Positions 50,501 to 60,229 of a stretch of DNA of 64,000 nucleotides are shown in pieces. Every line of letters begins with the position of its first letter. Position 1 is the stretch's first letter. A program made the translations under genes and the position numbers. A model generated the notes under the pieces. The model ran no database searches and was not told where the DNA came from. It saw nothing but the letters and a program-made list of their open reading frames with translations. The stretch is from Solen grandis (taxonomy: Eukaryota; Mollusca; Bivalvia; Adapedonta; Solenidae): positions 43,233,126 to 43,297,125 of the forward strand of contig CM037794.1 of the NCBI GenBank assembly GCA_021229015.1, given 5' to 3'.

Positions 50501-53500
50501 CCTATGTAAAATCAGGTGACCCCTGGGGTGGGGCCAATTTTGACCCCAGGGTCATAATTTGAACAATTTTGGTAGAGAGTCATAAGATCATGCTACATAC
50601 CAAATATCTAAACTCCAGGCCTTGTGGTTTCTGAGAAGAAGATTTTTTCAAGTATTTCCTTAGCTTATGTTAAATCAAGTGACCCCTGGGGCGGGCCAAT
50701 TTTGACCCCAGGGTCATGATTTGAACAAATTGGTAGAGATCCACAAGACAGTGCTACACACCAAATATCTTAACCTAGCCTTGTGGTTTCTGAGAAGAAG
50801 ATTTTTCAAGGTTTTTTCCTATAGTAGCTATGTTAAATCAAGTGACACCTGGGGCGGGGCCAATTTTGACCCCAGGGTCATATTTTTACAATCTTGGTAG
50901 AGAGTCCACAAGATCATGCTACAACCAAAAATCAAAGTCTAGACTTGTGGTTTCTGAAAAGAAGATTTTTTCAAGTATTTTCCTATATAGCCTATGTTAA
51001 AATCAAGTGACCCTGGGGCGGGGCCAATTTGACCCCAGGGCCATGATTTGAACAATTGGTAGTGATCTACAACAATGCTGCACATACCAAAATCTAAAGC
51101 CTAGGCCTTGTGGTTTCTGAAAGAAGATTTTTCAAGTATTTCCTATATTAGCCTATGTTAAATCAGTGACCCCTGGGCGGGGCCATTTTGACCCCAGGAC
51201 ATGATTTGAACAATCTTGGTAAGTGTCATAAGACAATGCTACAACCAAATATCTAAACTCCAGGCCTTGTGGTTTCTGAGAAGAAGATTTTTTCAAGTAT
51301 TTTCCTATATTAGCCTATGTAAATCAAGTGACCCCTGGGGCGGCCAGTTTTGACCCTAGGACATATTTGAACAACTTGGTAGTGAGCTATAAGATAATGC
51401 TAGCCATACCAAATATCTAAGCTCCAGGCTTGTGGTTTCTGAGAAAAAGATTTTTCAAGTATTTCCTATATTAGCCTATGTAAATCACGGGGATTGACCC
51501 CTGGGCGTGGCAATTTTTAATGGACACCCATAGGGTTTTTTCATTAATTTTTTTAGCGAACAATCCTTTGGTATAATGAACAATAGAGATCAACATGCTA
51601 CATACCAAAAATCAAAAGGCTAGGCCTTGTGGTTTCGGAGAAGAAGATTTTTTCAAGTTTTTCCTATATTAGCCTATGTTAAATCAAGTGACCCCTGGAG
51701 CGGGGTCAATTTTGACCCCAGGGCCATAATTTGAACAATCTTGGTAGAGAGTCATAAGATCATGCTACATACCAAAAATCAAAAGGCTAGGCCTTGTGGT
51801 TTCGGAGAAGAAGATTTTTAAAAATTTCATTTTTAAAATCTATTTTTAGCTCCTGTGACCTAGATTTTTGACCAATCAAAATAATTTTAACAACTTTGGA
51901 AAAGGGCCCCATAATGAACATTCCAGTGAAGTTTTATCAAAATCCAGTGAGTAGTTTAGAAGGAGATGTCGTTTGAAGCAAAATGTTGACGGACGACGGA
52001 CGGACGGACGACGGACGGACGGACGACGGACGGACGACGGACGACGGACGAAGACCGGTCACAATAGCTCACCTTGAGCCTCTGGCTCAGGTGAGCTAAA
52101 AACTGTTGGCAAGAAGACAACTTCTATCATCCATCCACATCTCTATAGATCATGGATGGACTCTACTGGATTTAGCTCTAGCTTTCACTGAAGCTGACTA
52201 CTGTTATTATCTAAATAACATGCCATGTCATAATGACATTCATTTCCCAAACTACAAAACACAGTTACCGATTTCTTTTTCTATATTTAGTAACAAAAAC
52301 CTTGTATATCTCAGTACAGTCCAAAACAACAATCAATATTGCTTTGCCCCGGTTCACAGCATAATTATACAGCTATAAATTCATGTGTTATATCATTAGC
52401 TTCTTTCACAGTGACCTTGACCTTATCTATCCCAATCTCCAACAGTGTCCTTGACTGTATCTATCCCAATCTCCAACAGTGTCCTTGTCCTTATCTATCC
52501 CAATCTCCAACAGTGTCCTTGTCCTTATCTATCCCAATCTCAAACAGTGACCTTGACCTTATCTATCCTAAACATAAACAGTGACCTTGACAATATCTAT
52601 CCCAATTTTTAACAGTGGCCTTGACCTTATCTTTCCCAATCTCAAACAATGACCTTGACCTTATCTGTTCCAATCTCAAACATTTCCCTTGACCTATCTG
52701 TCCCAATCTCAAACAGTGAAGTTAACCTATCTATCCAAATCTTAAGTTTAACACTACAGTACTATTATTGTATTTAACCCTTTAACTCAAATGGAGTAAT
52801 TTTGATGCATTGGCTAACACAGCAAACTTGGAAAAAGTTTCTGATCAGGGTCTTTGATTCTACATAGATCAGGGGAGCTCAGAATCTACACAGCCTGCAT
52901 GGTAAAGAAAATCCCACTGGTTCATATATCATTTAAAGTCCAGTAAATTAAAAGTCAAAGTTATATTTATATAAATTTGTACATGAATATTCTTGAGGTA
53001 AAGGGTTAAGTTAAGAGGGGACAAGACACAGCATGTATGATTGCACATTACCACTGTCAAAAATGACAGACAGAATTTCAGAGTGAGACCAAAATATTTA
53101 CAACAAGGTAGAAGGTGCACATACGCTGGGTTCATCTGTCTTGTTTCTGTTGATCTCCTCCACAGTTTTGTACAGGATGTGGTGCTCTGCATCATGGTAA
53201 TCTTCAAACTGGCGTGGCAGACTAGGAGCTTGCTGGTCTGGGGCCATGAATGGGGACTGCACCCTCGGGCCACTGCTGGAGTCGATCTGACCATAGCTCA
53301 TGATGGCTTCTCGCAGGTTTGCAGGGTCGGATTTGAACGAAACAAATGGTGTCTCCTCAGGAAGAAGGTCACCTACATCAATCCTGTAAATCAAACATAT
53401 ATATAGAAACTCTAACAAATACTGCAAACAAAAGTGCTGGTTATAGCTAAATACACTTGTCCTATAATTTAATCAATTCAAGGGCCATTAACTCAGGAGC

Positions 53501-54694
53501 GTCCGGAGCATTCTGACTGGTTATCAAACTCGGTTGAAATATTGTGCCCTCACACATAATAACCAAGTTTGGAAAAGATCAGTTCACTTTAGTGAGAGTT
53601 AGAGTGCCCTCACACATAATAACCAAGTTTGGAAAAGATCAGTTCACTTTAGTGAGAGTTAGAGTGCTGACAACCTGACTGGACTCCATCCACCTGCCCA
53701 TTGCAGGTAAATCCATAATACATTCTATCACCTGACAGATATATAAAAAAAAAGGGTGTTCCTTAGAACACATGTGTCACCTGCTGAATCATGATGGAAA
53801 AAGTGTGACGGACAGGCATCGAAGAGTGATCCCTATATGTCACCTCTGCTTGCAGCAGGTGACACAAAAAGATATTTAATTGCTATCACTTACGAATAAT
53901 AAAGAATAAACACTCTTCATTACCACAGAAAAGAGTTATATATAAGCTCAATTTATTATTTGAAATAATAGAAGATGCCATGCTGACTGACATACTTAAG
54001 TAATTCGGTGTCTGGGTTGCGGGCGTTGCTCTGGAGCACCCCCAGGGACTTGTGTAGGCGAACAGACTGCTGCTGCAGCACTTCTTCCTTGGCACTGGAG
54101 ACTGTGTCCAGCTGATTTAACAGCCATACCTCACGGTTGCGCAAGGTCTCCAACTGGCGGCTGATGTTGCACTGAATTCTGGACTTGGCCTTCACAGAAA
54201 TAAAAAAACAAAAAATGGTTTGATATATTTTTATCAATTATTATAACATTTATCATAGAGAGGTTTTTATGGTTTCAAATCAATGTGCAGGCTTTGGTGG
54301 AAAAACTTACTCTCAGAGTATTGAGTCTACCTACTATTTCTGACATTATAAAGGGTTTTTCTAGCTTTTACTCATTTTCAAAAGATTATTTTCTCTCACA
54401 AGTTGGTTATCTTCTCATCACATCTTTTTAAAACTAGGACAGTGTTTCATTACATGATATCCAAGTGTAGCAGTTGGACAATCGAATAATTCAATTTGAA
54501 TATATCTGTAACAGAAGGGAAAAATAACAAAATTTTATATAGGAAACACTTAACAAGGCTTCTCACCTCTGCTGTATTTCTACACAGTTGTTTCTTGGCA
54601 GCACTAATCTGTTTGAGTGCCAGCTCAAGGGCGACCACTTTCCCCTCCATCTTCCCCATCCTCTTGTCTCTAGCAAATAAACTCATCTCAAAAT
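43683..54694 (-). CDS. NCOA4: Nuclear receptor coactivator 4 (ferritinophagy receptor), six-exon gene
   Basis: In animals NCOA4 binds ferritin cages and delivers them to autophagosomes/lysosomes to release iron; vertebrate NCOA4 was also described as a nuclear-receptor coactivator. Seen here: six minus-strand exons (listed separately) give about 600 residues, close to the ~614 of human NCOA4. Residues 1-190 match the ARA70-type N-terminal domain (LELAL..., LRNREVWLLNQLD, KEEVLQQQ, LREAIMSYGQ). The rest is acidic and serine-rich with about a dozen W-L motifs (EDWLL, SDWLK, EKWLLK, SDWLLR and others), as in the vertebrate protein. Junctions of exons 1-5 are GT-AG and phase-compatible. The exon 5 to 6 junction is not resolved: the best-looking donor leaves phase 1, but exon 6 needs phase 0. 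Introns are loaded with pearl-like repeats and a TTAA MITE. The 5' UTR exon and promoter were not located. Confidence 0.9.
45294..45410 (-). CDS. NCOA4: Probable NCOA4 exon 5 (3' boundary uncertain)
   Basis: The acceptor CATCTCTCATCAG gives a split GAT codon that fits the phase 1 exit of exon 4, yielding MS-DTQSQFSEHNN and a W-L motif (AYAEWLYRGG). The low end is uncertain. The donor GCAA|GTTGTT at 45293 leaves phase 1, while exon 6 needs phase 0. A weaker donor TCA|GTTTCC about 25 bases earlier would restore the frame, or a short extra exon may lie between. RNA evidence is needed to settle it. Confidence 0.6.
45670..46510 (+). mobile_element. Pearl-like element family C (NCOA4 intron)
   Basis: Starts AACAAGAAAGTCAGTAGAAC. 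Three ~168-bp cores (GGCCATAACTCT at 45981, 46149, 46317) are followed by GTGACGGACGGACGGACGAA and the end TATGCGTCACCTTCGGTGAG. It is in the intron before NCOA4 exon 5 (transcript order), inserted on the antisense side. Confidence 0.88.
46655..48505 (+). mobile_element. Pearl-like element family D, long copy (NCOA4 intron)
   Basis: Starts AACAAGAGGGCCATGATGGC ... GATCGCTCACCTGAG. About eight ~165-bp cores (GTGACCCCTGGTGCGGGGTC type) are followed by (GCAC)n and GGACGACGGACGACGGAC and the end GTGCTCAGGTGAGCTAAAA. GCTCACCTGAG and CTCAGGTGAGC form terminal inverted repeats. It ends ~25 bp before the donor side of NCOA4 exon 4. Confidence 0.92.
48530..48827 (-). CDS. NCOA4: NCOA4 exon 4, W-L motif region
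   Basis: 298 bases, acceptor CTATCTTCAG, donor G|GTAAGT, phase 0 in and phase 1 out. It encodes three W-L motifs (AEDWLLQ, LSDWLKS, IKTWLHK) separated by Ser/Pro-rich linkers, then an acidic run (FEEEEEDYDFVED). Reading beyond 48530 enters intron and then the end of a pearl-like element, so an open frame running on to 48360 is not coding. Confidence 0.87.
49290..49532 (+). mobile_element. TTAA-flanked hairpin MITE, copy 2 (NCOA4 intron)
   Basis: Same terminal repeats and central hairpin as copy 1, in the same orientation and about 95% alike by eye. It sits between NCOA4 exons 3 and 4. Confidence 0.9.
50165..52104 (+). mobile_element. Pearl-like element family D, second copy (NCOA4 intron)
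   Basis: Same ends as the 46.7 kb copy, with about eleven ~150-165-bp cores of a different subfamily (GTGACCCCTGGGGCGGGGCC) and many indels. It is followed by repeated GACGGACGGACGACG and the end CTCTGGCTCAGGTGAGCTAA. It lies between NCOA4 exons 3 and 4. Confidence 0.92.
52400..52740. repeat. 34-bp minisatellite, about 10 units (NCOA4 intron)
   Basis: The AACAGTGWCCTTGACCTTAT plus CTATCCCAATCTC unit repeats with a 34-bp period, more degraded towards the right. Confidence 0.92.
52774..53012. mobile_element. Related TTAA MITE, divergent subfamily
   Basis: TTAACCCTTTAACTCA at the left and TTGAGGTAAAGGGTTAA at the right, ~235 bp apart. The interior differs from copies 1-4 (GATCAGGG..., CACAGCCTGCATGG). 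Parts of the same interior recur at 63.73-63.85 kb. Confidence 0.65.
53125..53383 (-). CDS. NCOA4: NCOA4 exon 3, end of the N-terminal domain
   Basis: 259 bases, acceptor TTTGATTTACAG, donor GC|GTATGT. One base completes the split Lys codon from exon 2, giving ELLK-IDVGDLLPEE. FVSFKSDPANLREAIMSYGQ corresponds to the region before the linker in vertebrate NCOA4 (LRQTITTFG). The exon continues with a proline-rich PFMAPDQQAP stretch and exits in phase 0. The ATG at 53294 is internal. Confidence 0.87.
53544..53664. repeat. 60-bp exact tandem duplication (NCOA4 intron)
   Basis: The block starting GTGCCCTCACACATAATAAC and ending AGTGAGAGTTAGA occurs twice at a 60-bp offset without a difference, so it is recent or an assembly effect. 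Confidence 0.93.
53720..53872 (+). mobile_element. Pearl-like element family B, core-less copy (NCOA4 intron)
   Basis: Starts ACATGTGTCACCTGCTGAAT and ends CTGCTTGCAGCAGGTGACAC, so the ends form inverted repeats (GTCACCTGCTG/CAGCAGGTGAC). A short GTGTGACGGACAGGC remnant lies between. It sits in the intron between NCOA4 exons 2 and 3. Confidence 0.78.
53996..54189 (-). CDS. NCOA4: NCOA4 exon 2, core of the ARA70-type helical domain
   Basis: 194 bases, acceptor TCTGTGAAG before GCC and donor AA|GTATGT, phase 0 in and phase 2 out. It encodes LETLRNREVWLLNQLD followed by AKEEVLQQQ. This is nearly diagnostic of NCOA4 (the vertebrate counterpart reads LRSREVWL...LKEETLQQQ). The segment is predicted coiled-coil and mediates self-association in the characterised protein. 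Confidence 0.9.
54567..54694 (-). CDS. NCOA4: NCOA4 exon with probable start codon
   Basis: The acceptor (TGTGTTTCAG) ends at 54695 and the donor GAG|GTGAGA begins at 54566. The exon is open throughout, and a Met at 54686 starts a 40-residue segment (MSLFARDKRMGKMEG...) ending AALKQ-type heptads and RNTAE. ALELALKQ aligns with the LELAI stretch near the N terminus of vertebrate NCOA4, so translation probably begins here after a noncoding 5' exon. Upstream reading stays open to the acceptor, so an earlier coding exon is not excluded. The exon exits in phase 0, matching the next exon. Confidence 0.82.
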
Positions 54695-55861
54695 CTGAAA
54701 CACATGTCAATTAATACATATAATGTGTATGTTGTTTTTTTTGTTTTTACTTTCACTTTGGAAGAGAGCAGGAGTGGATTTGCATTTCAGTCTGATGGAC
54801 CATCATTGGAAATGCTTGCCAATTTAACAATGTAAATAAAGGGCATATTTTATCATCATTCAAAATATACTAATGAGTGATGCATTTTGGAGTGATGCAA
54901 TGTCAGCTGATATCTGATATGAGGTCATTATGAACCATTTAGTTAACTTTACAGTCTTGTTAAATTGTGTAGCATTTGAAATTATTACAGTCTATGAAAA
55001 TTTAGGGGCCTATAAGTTATTTATTTGATGTTATGGACTAAATAATGCAAACATAATTAAATCTGCAAAATGCTGCATTTTGATTCAGTCAAAGCAGCGA
55101 TTAACTACACAAACACTCAAATTCATTCTATTTAAATGTTAATTTCATTCGGTTGTGAAGTCAGACGTACAAAATAACGGGTGTCATAAAGGTGTATAAT
55201 AACATAATTTACAGGTAAGATAAATGCAGTACATTATTCAAGTTTTAACACTTAGAGTATTATCATATATGCACATCCTTCTAATGCATTGTTAAGTTGC
55301 CAAAAGGCACAACTGATAACTAATGCATTCTGTATATATATAGACCAGTGTTTTTTTTTTGTCAAAATATACAGAGAATATAGGAGACATTCCCCCCTGC
55401 ATAAAATAAATAATTTTCCCCCATTTTTTTCTTATTTTCCCCCTCCATAAAAATGAGTGTGCATATATTGTGTATTTGGATTCCCTGTCTTGATAAAACT
55501 GTTCAAATATGTTATATCATAGTTCTTATTATTCTCTGAAGCAATAAAACATTACTATATAAGAGTAAAATACAATAAAAAGCCTCTATTATACATAGTA
55601 GAGAAATTCCCCCTTTAGTTCCTTCGCGCTGATTTTCCCCCACCTATGGGCCTGGACCCCTTTCCCTCCAAAGTGAAAAGAAACACTGTAGCCACTATAC
55701 ATGATACAGGGACACCGACTTGCCCTTAATAAAATGGATTATTTCATTTTAAATTACAGTGTCTTTATGTTTGAAAAGAGTTAAGTTTCCATGAAAACGA
55801 TGAAGGAATTCTTTTTGGCAGCCATGCTTATTTCCACCAATTTATGGCAATGTTATTTCCA
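54695..55861. other. NCOA4 upstream intron / 5' region
   Basis: No 5' UTR exon could be picked by eye; AT-rich with TTCCCCCTGC-type pyrimidine patches at 55.39-55.67 kb. Confidence 0.45.
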
Positions 55862-56948
55862 CACATATACAAGAGTGTTCTTTGGAAAATATGTGTCAAC
55901 TGCTGAAGCTTGATGGAAAAAGTGTGACGGACAGACACACGCACAGATNNNNNNNNNNNNNNNNNNNNNNNNNNNNNNNNNNNNNNNNNNNNNNNNNNNN
56001 NNNNNNNNNNNNNNNNNNNNNNNNNNNNNNNNNNNNNNNNNNNNNNNNAAAATCAATGAACCGGAAAATCATCACTTCATGCACATCTATCCATTATAGA
56101 AATGACATTGACCAAGTTTTGAAAAGATTCATTCAGAAATGAGGAGGAGTTGCTTCACAAGGCTGCAGTATCAATCAGCTACAGAGACTAAGTTTCAAGG
56201 GACACAAATCTTTTAAAAATCAATGGACCGGAAAATCGCCACTTCGTGCACATCTACCCATTATAGTAATGACATTGACCAAGTTTTGAAAAGATTCATT
56301 CAGAAATGTAGGAGGAGTTGCATTCACAAGGCTGCAGTATCAATCAGCTACAGAGACTAAGTTTCAAGGGACACAAATCTTGTAAAAATCAATGGACCGG
56401 AAAATCGCCACTTCATGCACATCTACCCATTATAGAAATAACTTTGACCAAGTTTTGAAAAGATTCATTCAGAAAAGTAGGAGGAGTTGCGTTCACAAGG
56501 CTGCAATATCGATCAGCTACAGAGACTAAGTTTCAAGGGACACAAATCTTGTAAAATCAATGAACCGGAAAATCGCCACTTTATGCACATCTACCCATTA
56601 TAGTAATGACATTGACCAAGTTTTGAAAAGATTCATTCAGAAATGTAGGTGGAGTTGCGTTCACAAGGCTGCAGTATCAATCAGCTACAGAGACTAAGTT
56701 TCAAGGGACACAAATCTTGTAAAAATCAATGGACCGGAAAATCGCCACTTCATGCACATCTACCCATTATAGTAATGACATTGACCAAGTTTTGAAAAAA
56801 TTCATTCAGAAATGTCGGAGGAGTTGCGTTCACAAGATATGGACGTACGGACGTACGGACGTACGTACGTACGGACGGACGGATGACGGACGGACAGACG
56901 GAGAAGATGACGCCAATATACGACCGCCTCCGGCGGCGTATAAAAACA
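55862..56948 (+). mobile_element. Pearl-like element family E, interrupted by an assembly gap
   Basis: The left part (TGTCAACTGCTGAAGCTTGA, GTGTGACGGACAGACAC) may belong to family B. After the gap come about 4.5 cores of ~168 bp (AATCAATGGACCGGAAAATC), then alternating GGACGTACGGACGTACGTAC and GACGGACGGACAGACGG, ending CGCCTCCGGCGGCGTATAAA. The gap probably collapses extra cores. Confidence 0.85.
55949..56048. other. Assembly gap (100 N) inside a pearl-like element
   Basis: Exactly 100 N, placed within a core-repeat array, so probably a repeat-collapse gap. Confidence 1.
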
Positions 56949-57219
56949 TCATTAAGAGATTCAACAGAATGGCAAAACAAATTACACCCATTTCTTACTT
57001 TACATTTTAAAATGACTGAAAAATAGCTTAGCAAAGATGTCCCATTAACCAGTCTGCTAAAGAAAAGAAACACAAAACTGTGTGCACCGACAAAAACCTA
57101 TAACTACTAACTTGATAAGAGTTAGAAACAGATATACAATGACAATCACATACAATAATCAATTATAAATCTGATCAATACAGTGACCTTTTGAAAATCA
57201 TGGAAAAAATACTGTATGT

Positions 57220-57261
<42 letters not shown>

Positions 57262-57559
57262 CGTGACTACATGAATCCCTGCAGAGTGAAAAACTGTCAC
57301 CAAATATGAATTACCTTATGTTTGAAAACTTGACTTACTGTTTAGAAACATAAAAAGTGAAAATGAAGAGACATGTGATGTTCAAACATATGTATTTATC
57401 ACAATTAGCATTACATTTGATCCAAAACATACAACTTAATACATCTGTTTGAGTTTATTTATTACTTCTTAACATCAACTTTGTCATTTTAATGCCACAT
57501 TGAAAATGACATAACTTTCATTTTTGGACGGGTTTTTCTGTGACAAATTCTGTGCTTTA
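56949..57559. other. AT-rich noncoding with the 39-base A run
   Basis: Nothing besides the A run is recognisable. Confidence 0.5.
57222..57260. repeat. 39-base A run
   Basis: Uninterrupted A tract; possibly the tail of a retroposed sequence, though no body is recognisable. Confidence 0.95.
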
Positions 57560-58026
57560 AATTGATGATGTCCGAGCAGTGTCGGGCGTCAGGATGACCT
57601 ACTTTTTAATCTGCTATAACTGCTATACGTCCTTCATTCGATTGCTTCAATATTTGGAAAGTTGCTTAAGTGGATGGACCTTATATTATGTAGTTGACAT
57701 TGACCTTTGACCTACTTTTGATGGAAAAAGCCGTGTATGGAGAGATTTACCTTTTGGTTAATCTGCTATAACTTCTATTTTTGGTTTTCAAATTTGGACA
57801 GTTGCTTAAGTGGATTGACTCTTACATTATGCAGTAGACCTTGTGACCTTGACCTTGGACCTACTTTTGATGAAAAAAAAAAACCCCGGCATCTAGACAG
57901 GTTTACATTTTGATTAATCTGCTTTAACTTCTATGTGCTTTATTAGAATGCTTCAATATCTGGACAGTTGTTTAAGTGGAAGGAATTCTTCCTTATGCAG
58001 TTGACCTTTAACCTACTTTTGACTCC
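57560..58026 (+). repeat. Pearl-like core array without microsatellite
   Basis: Three ~155-bp units with ATCTGCTATAACTKCTAT, GTTGCTTAAGTGGATGGA and GACCTACTTTTGATGGAAAA. No GACG array or clear ends. It directly abuts TTAA MITE copy 3. Confidence 0.75.
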
Positions 58027-58268
58027 TTAACCCTTTCCCTCATTTAGACTCATTTGACGCACGCAATAGGTACCACATAAAGCCTGATCTGCAGAAAGCG
58101 AAACTCGAACCTTACCAAATTTAATTGTAAAATCCTCATTTCCAGACCACTGAGGAGCAGCGAACAGCATAAAACCTGATTAGCCTGCGAGTTACTCGCA
58201 GGCTGATCTGGTTTTATGCTGTTCCCATAGGTCTTTTCATAGTATCCTCTATGAGGGAAAGGGTTAAC
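58027..58268 (-). mobile_element. TTAA-flanked hairpin MITE, copy 3
   Basis: Reverse-orientation copy between NCOA4 and the SLC38A10-like exons. TTAACCCTTTCCCTCAT on the left and ATGAGGGAAAGGGTTAA on the right; the central hairpin is preserved. Confidence 0.9.
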
Positions 58269-59247
58269 AAAAACCCTCCTTTATTATTTTTTTTCTCAAG
58301 CTGTGACAATCAAAATTTTGGTTTATATGTATGGCAGATACTGCTGTAACAATAAACCATGAGAACTTGAGGTATCTATACCACCAGTTTGTCAATTCTA
58401 ACACAATCAACAAAGTATCCTATATATTAAAGAGAGGAGTGTAGTGAGCATTATTTTCAGATATATTTATGGTATTTCAGCTGTTGGTATCACTTCTCAT
58501 GAGTATTTCAATTATTAATAGGGATCAAGTTTTGTAAAAGTCAATGCAATTTCGTTTACAGTTATTTCATGATTATGTATTTATATACTACATTTGATAA
58601 AAAGTCACTGCAAATCATATAAATTTTTATCAACTTTAAAATCTTTTTTATTTGAAACATGTACACTTGTACATTTTTCATTCCATAACAGTTGCTCATT
58701 GTCTAGAAACAAGGGAAGTAAATTGTACAAATGCATAATGAAATAGACCAACACATTTATATCCCTTTTAAACTTCACAGTCAAGTAAACATGTCAGATT
58801 AAAAAAAAAGAGTTTCCTAAATAAAACGCAGATCAATGCTCCTTACCCTCAATACTATATTTACAGATATACAAATAAAAACTTACACTAGTTACCAGTT
58901 TGTTTTATATCTATCACAGACAAAACAATGCACACTTGTATACACACCAACAAAAACAAAACATCTGTGCTGTAAAATTGTCTGACACATAACATAATAA
59001 AAACTGTATTTTTTTAAGGAATTATTTAAACTATACGAGGTTAAATATCTTACCTATAATTGACCTCTGGATAATGCTAGCCAGTATATTTAGTGATTAT
59101 CTTTTAAACTAAGAATGCCATAATCTTGAAGACTGAGCTAAAGAATCGACACAAAAGTATTGAAAAGACATTTGCATAACTTCTTAAATTTTTGCTAGTA
59201 TTTTAAATATATATCTGCCAGAACAGACTGATTTCAGATTTGTGAAT
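58269..59247. other. AT-rich noncoding between MITE copies 3 and 4
   Basis: Donor-like minus-strand sites occur at 58845 (GAGG|GTAAGG) and 59053 (ATAG|GTAAGA) but without an open exon before them. They could belong to a noncoding 5' exon of NCOA4. Confidence 0.4.
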
Positions 59248-59486
59248 TAACCCTTTCCCTCATGTAGACTCATTTTGACGCACTCAATAGGTACCACTAA
59301 AGCCCGATCTGCAGAAAACCACAGTTAAACCTTACCAAATTTAATTATAAAATCCTCATTTCCAGACCACTGAGGAGCAGCGAACAGCATAAAACCTGAT
59401 CAGCCTGCGAGTTACTCGCAGGCTGATCTGGTTTTATGCTGTTTGCATAGGTCTTTTCATGGTGTCCTCTATGAGGGAAAGGGTTA
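59248..59486 (-). mobile_element. TTAA-flanked hairpin MITE, copy 4
   Basis: Reverse-orientation copy 1.2 kb from copy 3 with intact termini. The open frame across it reading NPFPHRGHHEKTYANSI is a by-product of the repeat, not a gene. Confidence 0.9.
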
Positions 59487-59982
59487 TATGATATGTACAA
59501 ATACTTAAAATGGATTGGAGAGATGGGATCCATGATTGTACAATCCTTACTGTTACAGACTTATTCCATCTACTGTATATTTACAACACTATGACTATTT
59601 TCTGACGATGGAAAAGTGGCCATAACATCATATTATGGGGAGTAAAAGCAACATTTCCTTTGAAATGTTTGAGAAAAGGCAAACCCTGAGGTAAATAGCA
59701 GTTTTGGAGAAAACTGCATGAATTCAAAGAATTTTTCAGAGGGGAAGACAGACCCTTATAAAGAAGAAGAAGTAAAAAACAACTAAAAACATGTATTAAT
59801 AACACATACATACGCACACTTCATATTCAATACACAATATGCACAAATAAAACATTGTGTACAATACAAAAAAATAAAATTTATTTCATTTACATAAATT
59901 TGGGAAACAACTCTTTACAACTTATACTACTCCCTCTTAACAGTTCCTGTATTATGCTCCCTGAAAGGTCATGAAAAATCAT

Positions 59983-60054
59983 TGCCTCCAATGGGGTTCG
60001 AACCCACAGCCTTTGGATCTGCAGTCGATAACATTACCACTGGACCACAGCGCA
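59983..60054 (-). pseudogene. tRNA-like sequence, Cys(GCA)-type anticodon, degenerate
   Basis: Read on the minus strand it has an A-box-like GTGGTCCAGTGGTAATG, an anticodon loop CTGCAGA (GCA, Cys) and a good T arm/B box (GTGGGTTCGAACCCCAT). The anticodon stem has two mispairs and the acceptor stem pairs poorly, so it is more likely a tRNA pseudogene or SINE head than a working tRNA. It begins about 57 bases into the intron after SLC38A10-like exon c. Confidence 0.6.
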
Positions 60055-60110
60055 CTTATAATACAACATACTCAAATAACACTATGACACAAAGTACATC
60101 ACACACTTAC

Positions 60111-60229
60111 TTTGGCAGTCAGCTTCTCACTGGCAACCTCGGACATGATGTTGAGGAAGAAGAGGGCTGGAAAGATGTAGCAGATCAGCGTTCCCATGGT
60201 GGCTCCGTTCATTGCCAACACAAACTCAA
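60111..60229 (-). CDS. SLC38A10-like exon c
   Basis: 119 bases, acceptor TTTGTGAACAG, donor AAA|GTAAGT, phase 1 in, phase 0 out. It encodes IEFVLAMNGATMGTLICYIF then PALFFLNIMSEVASEKLTAK. GATMG.LICY..PAL is highly like SLC38A10. If the donor were ignored, translation would stop four codons later, so either splicing or a very short tail is possible. Confidence 0.82.

Noticed and set aside
59345..59533. Conserved-looking peptide NPFPHRGHHEKTYANSIKPD (also at 49.2 kb)
   Set aside because: Encoded by the TTAA MITE in both places; repeat-derived, not a gene family.
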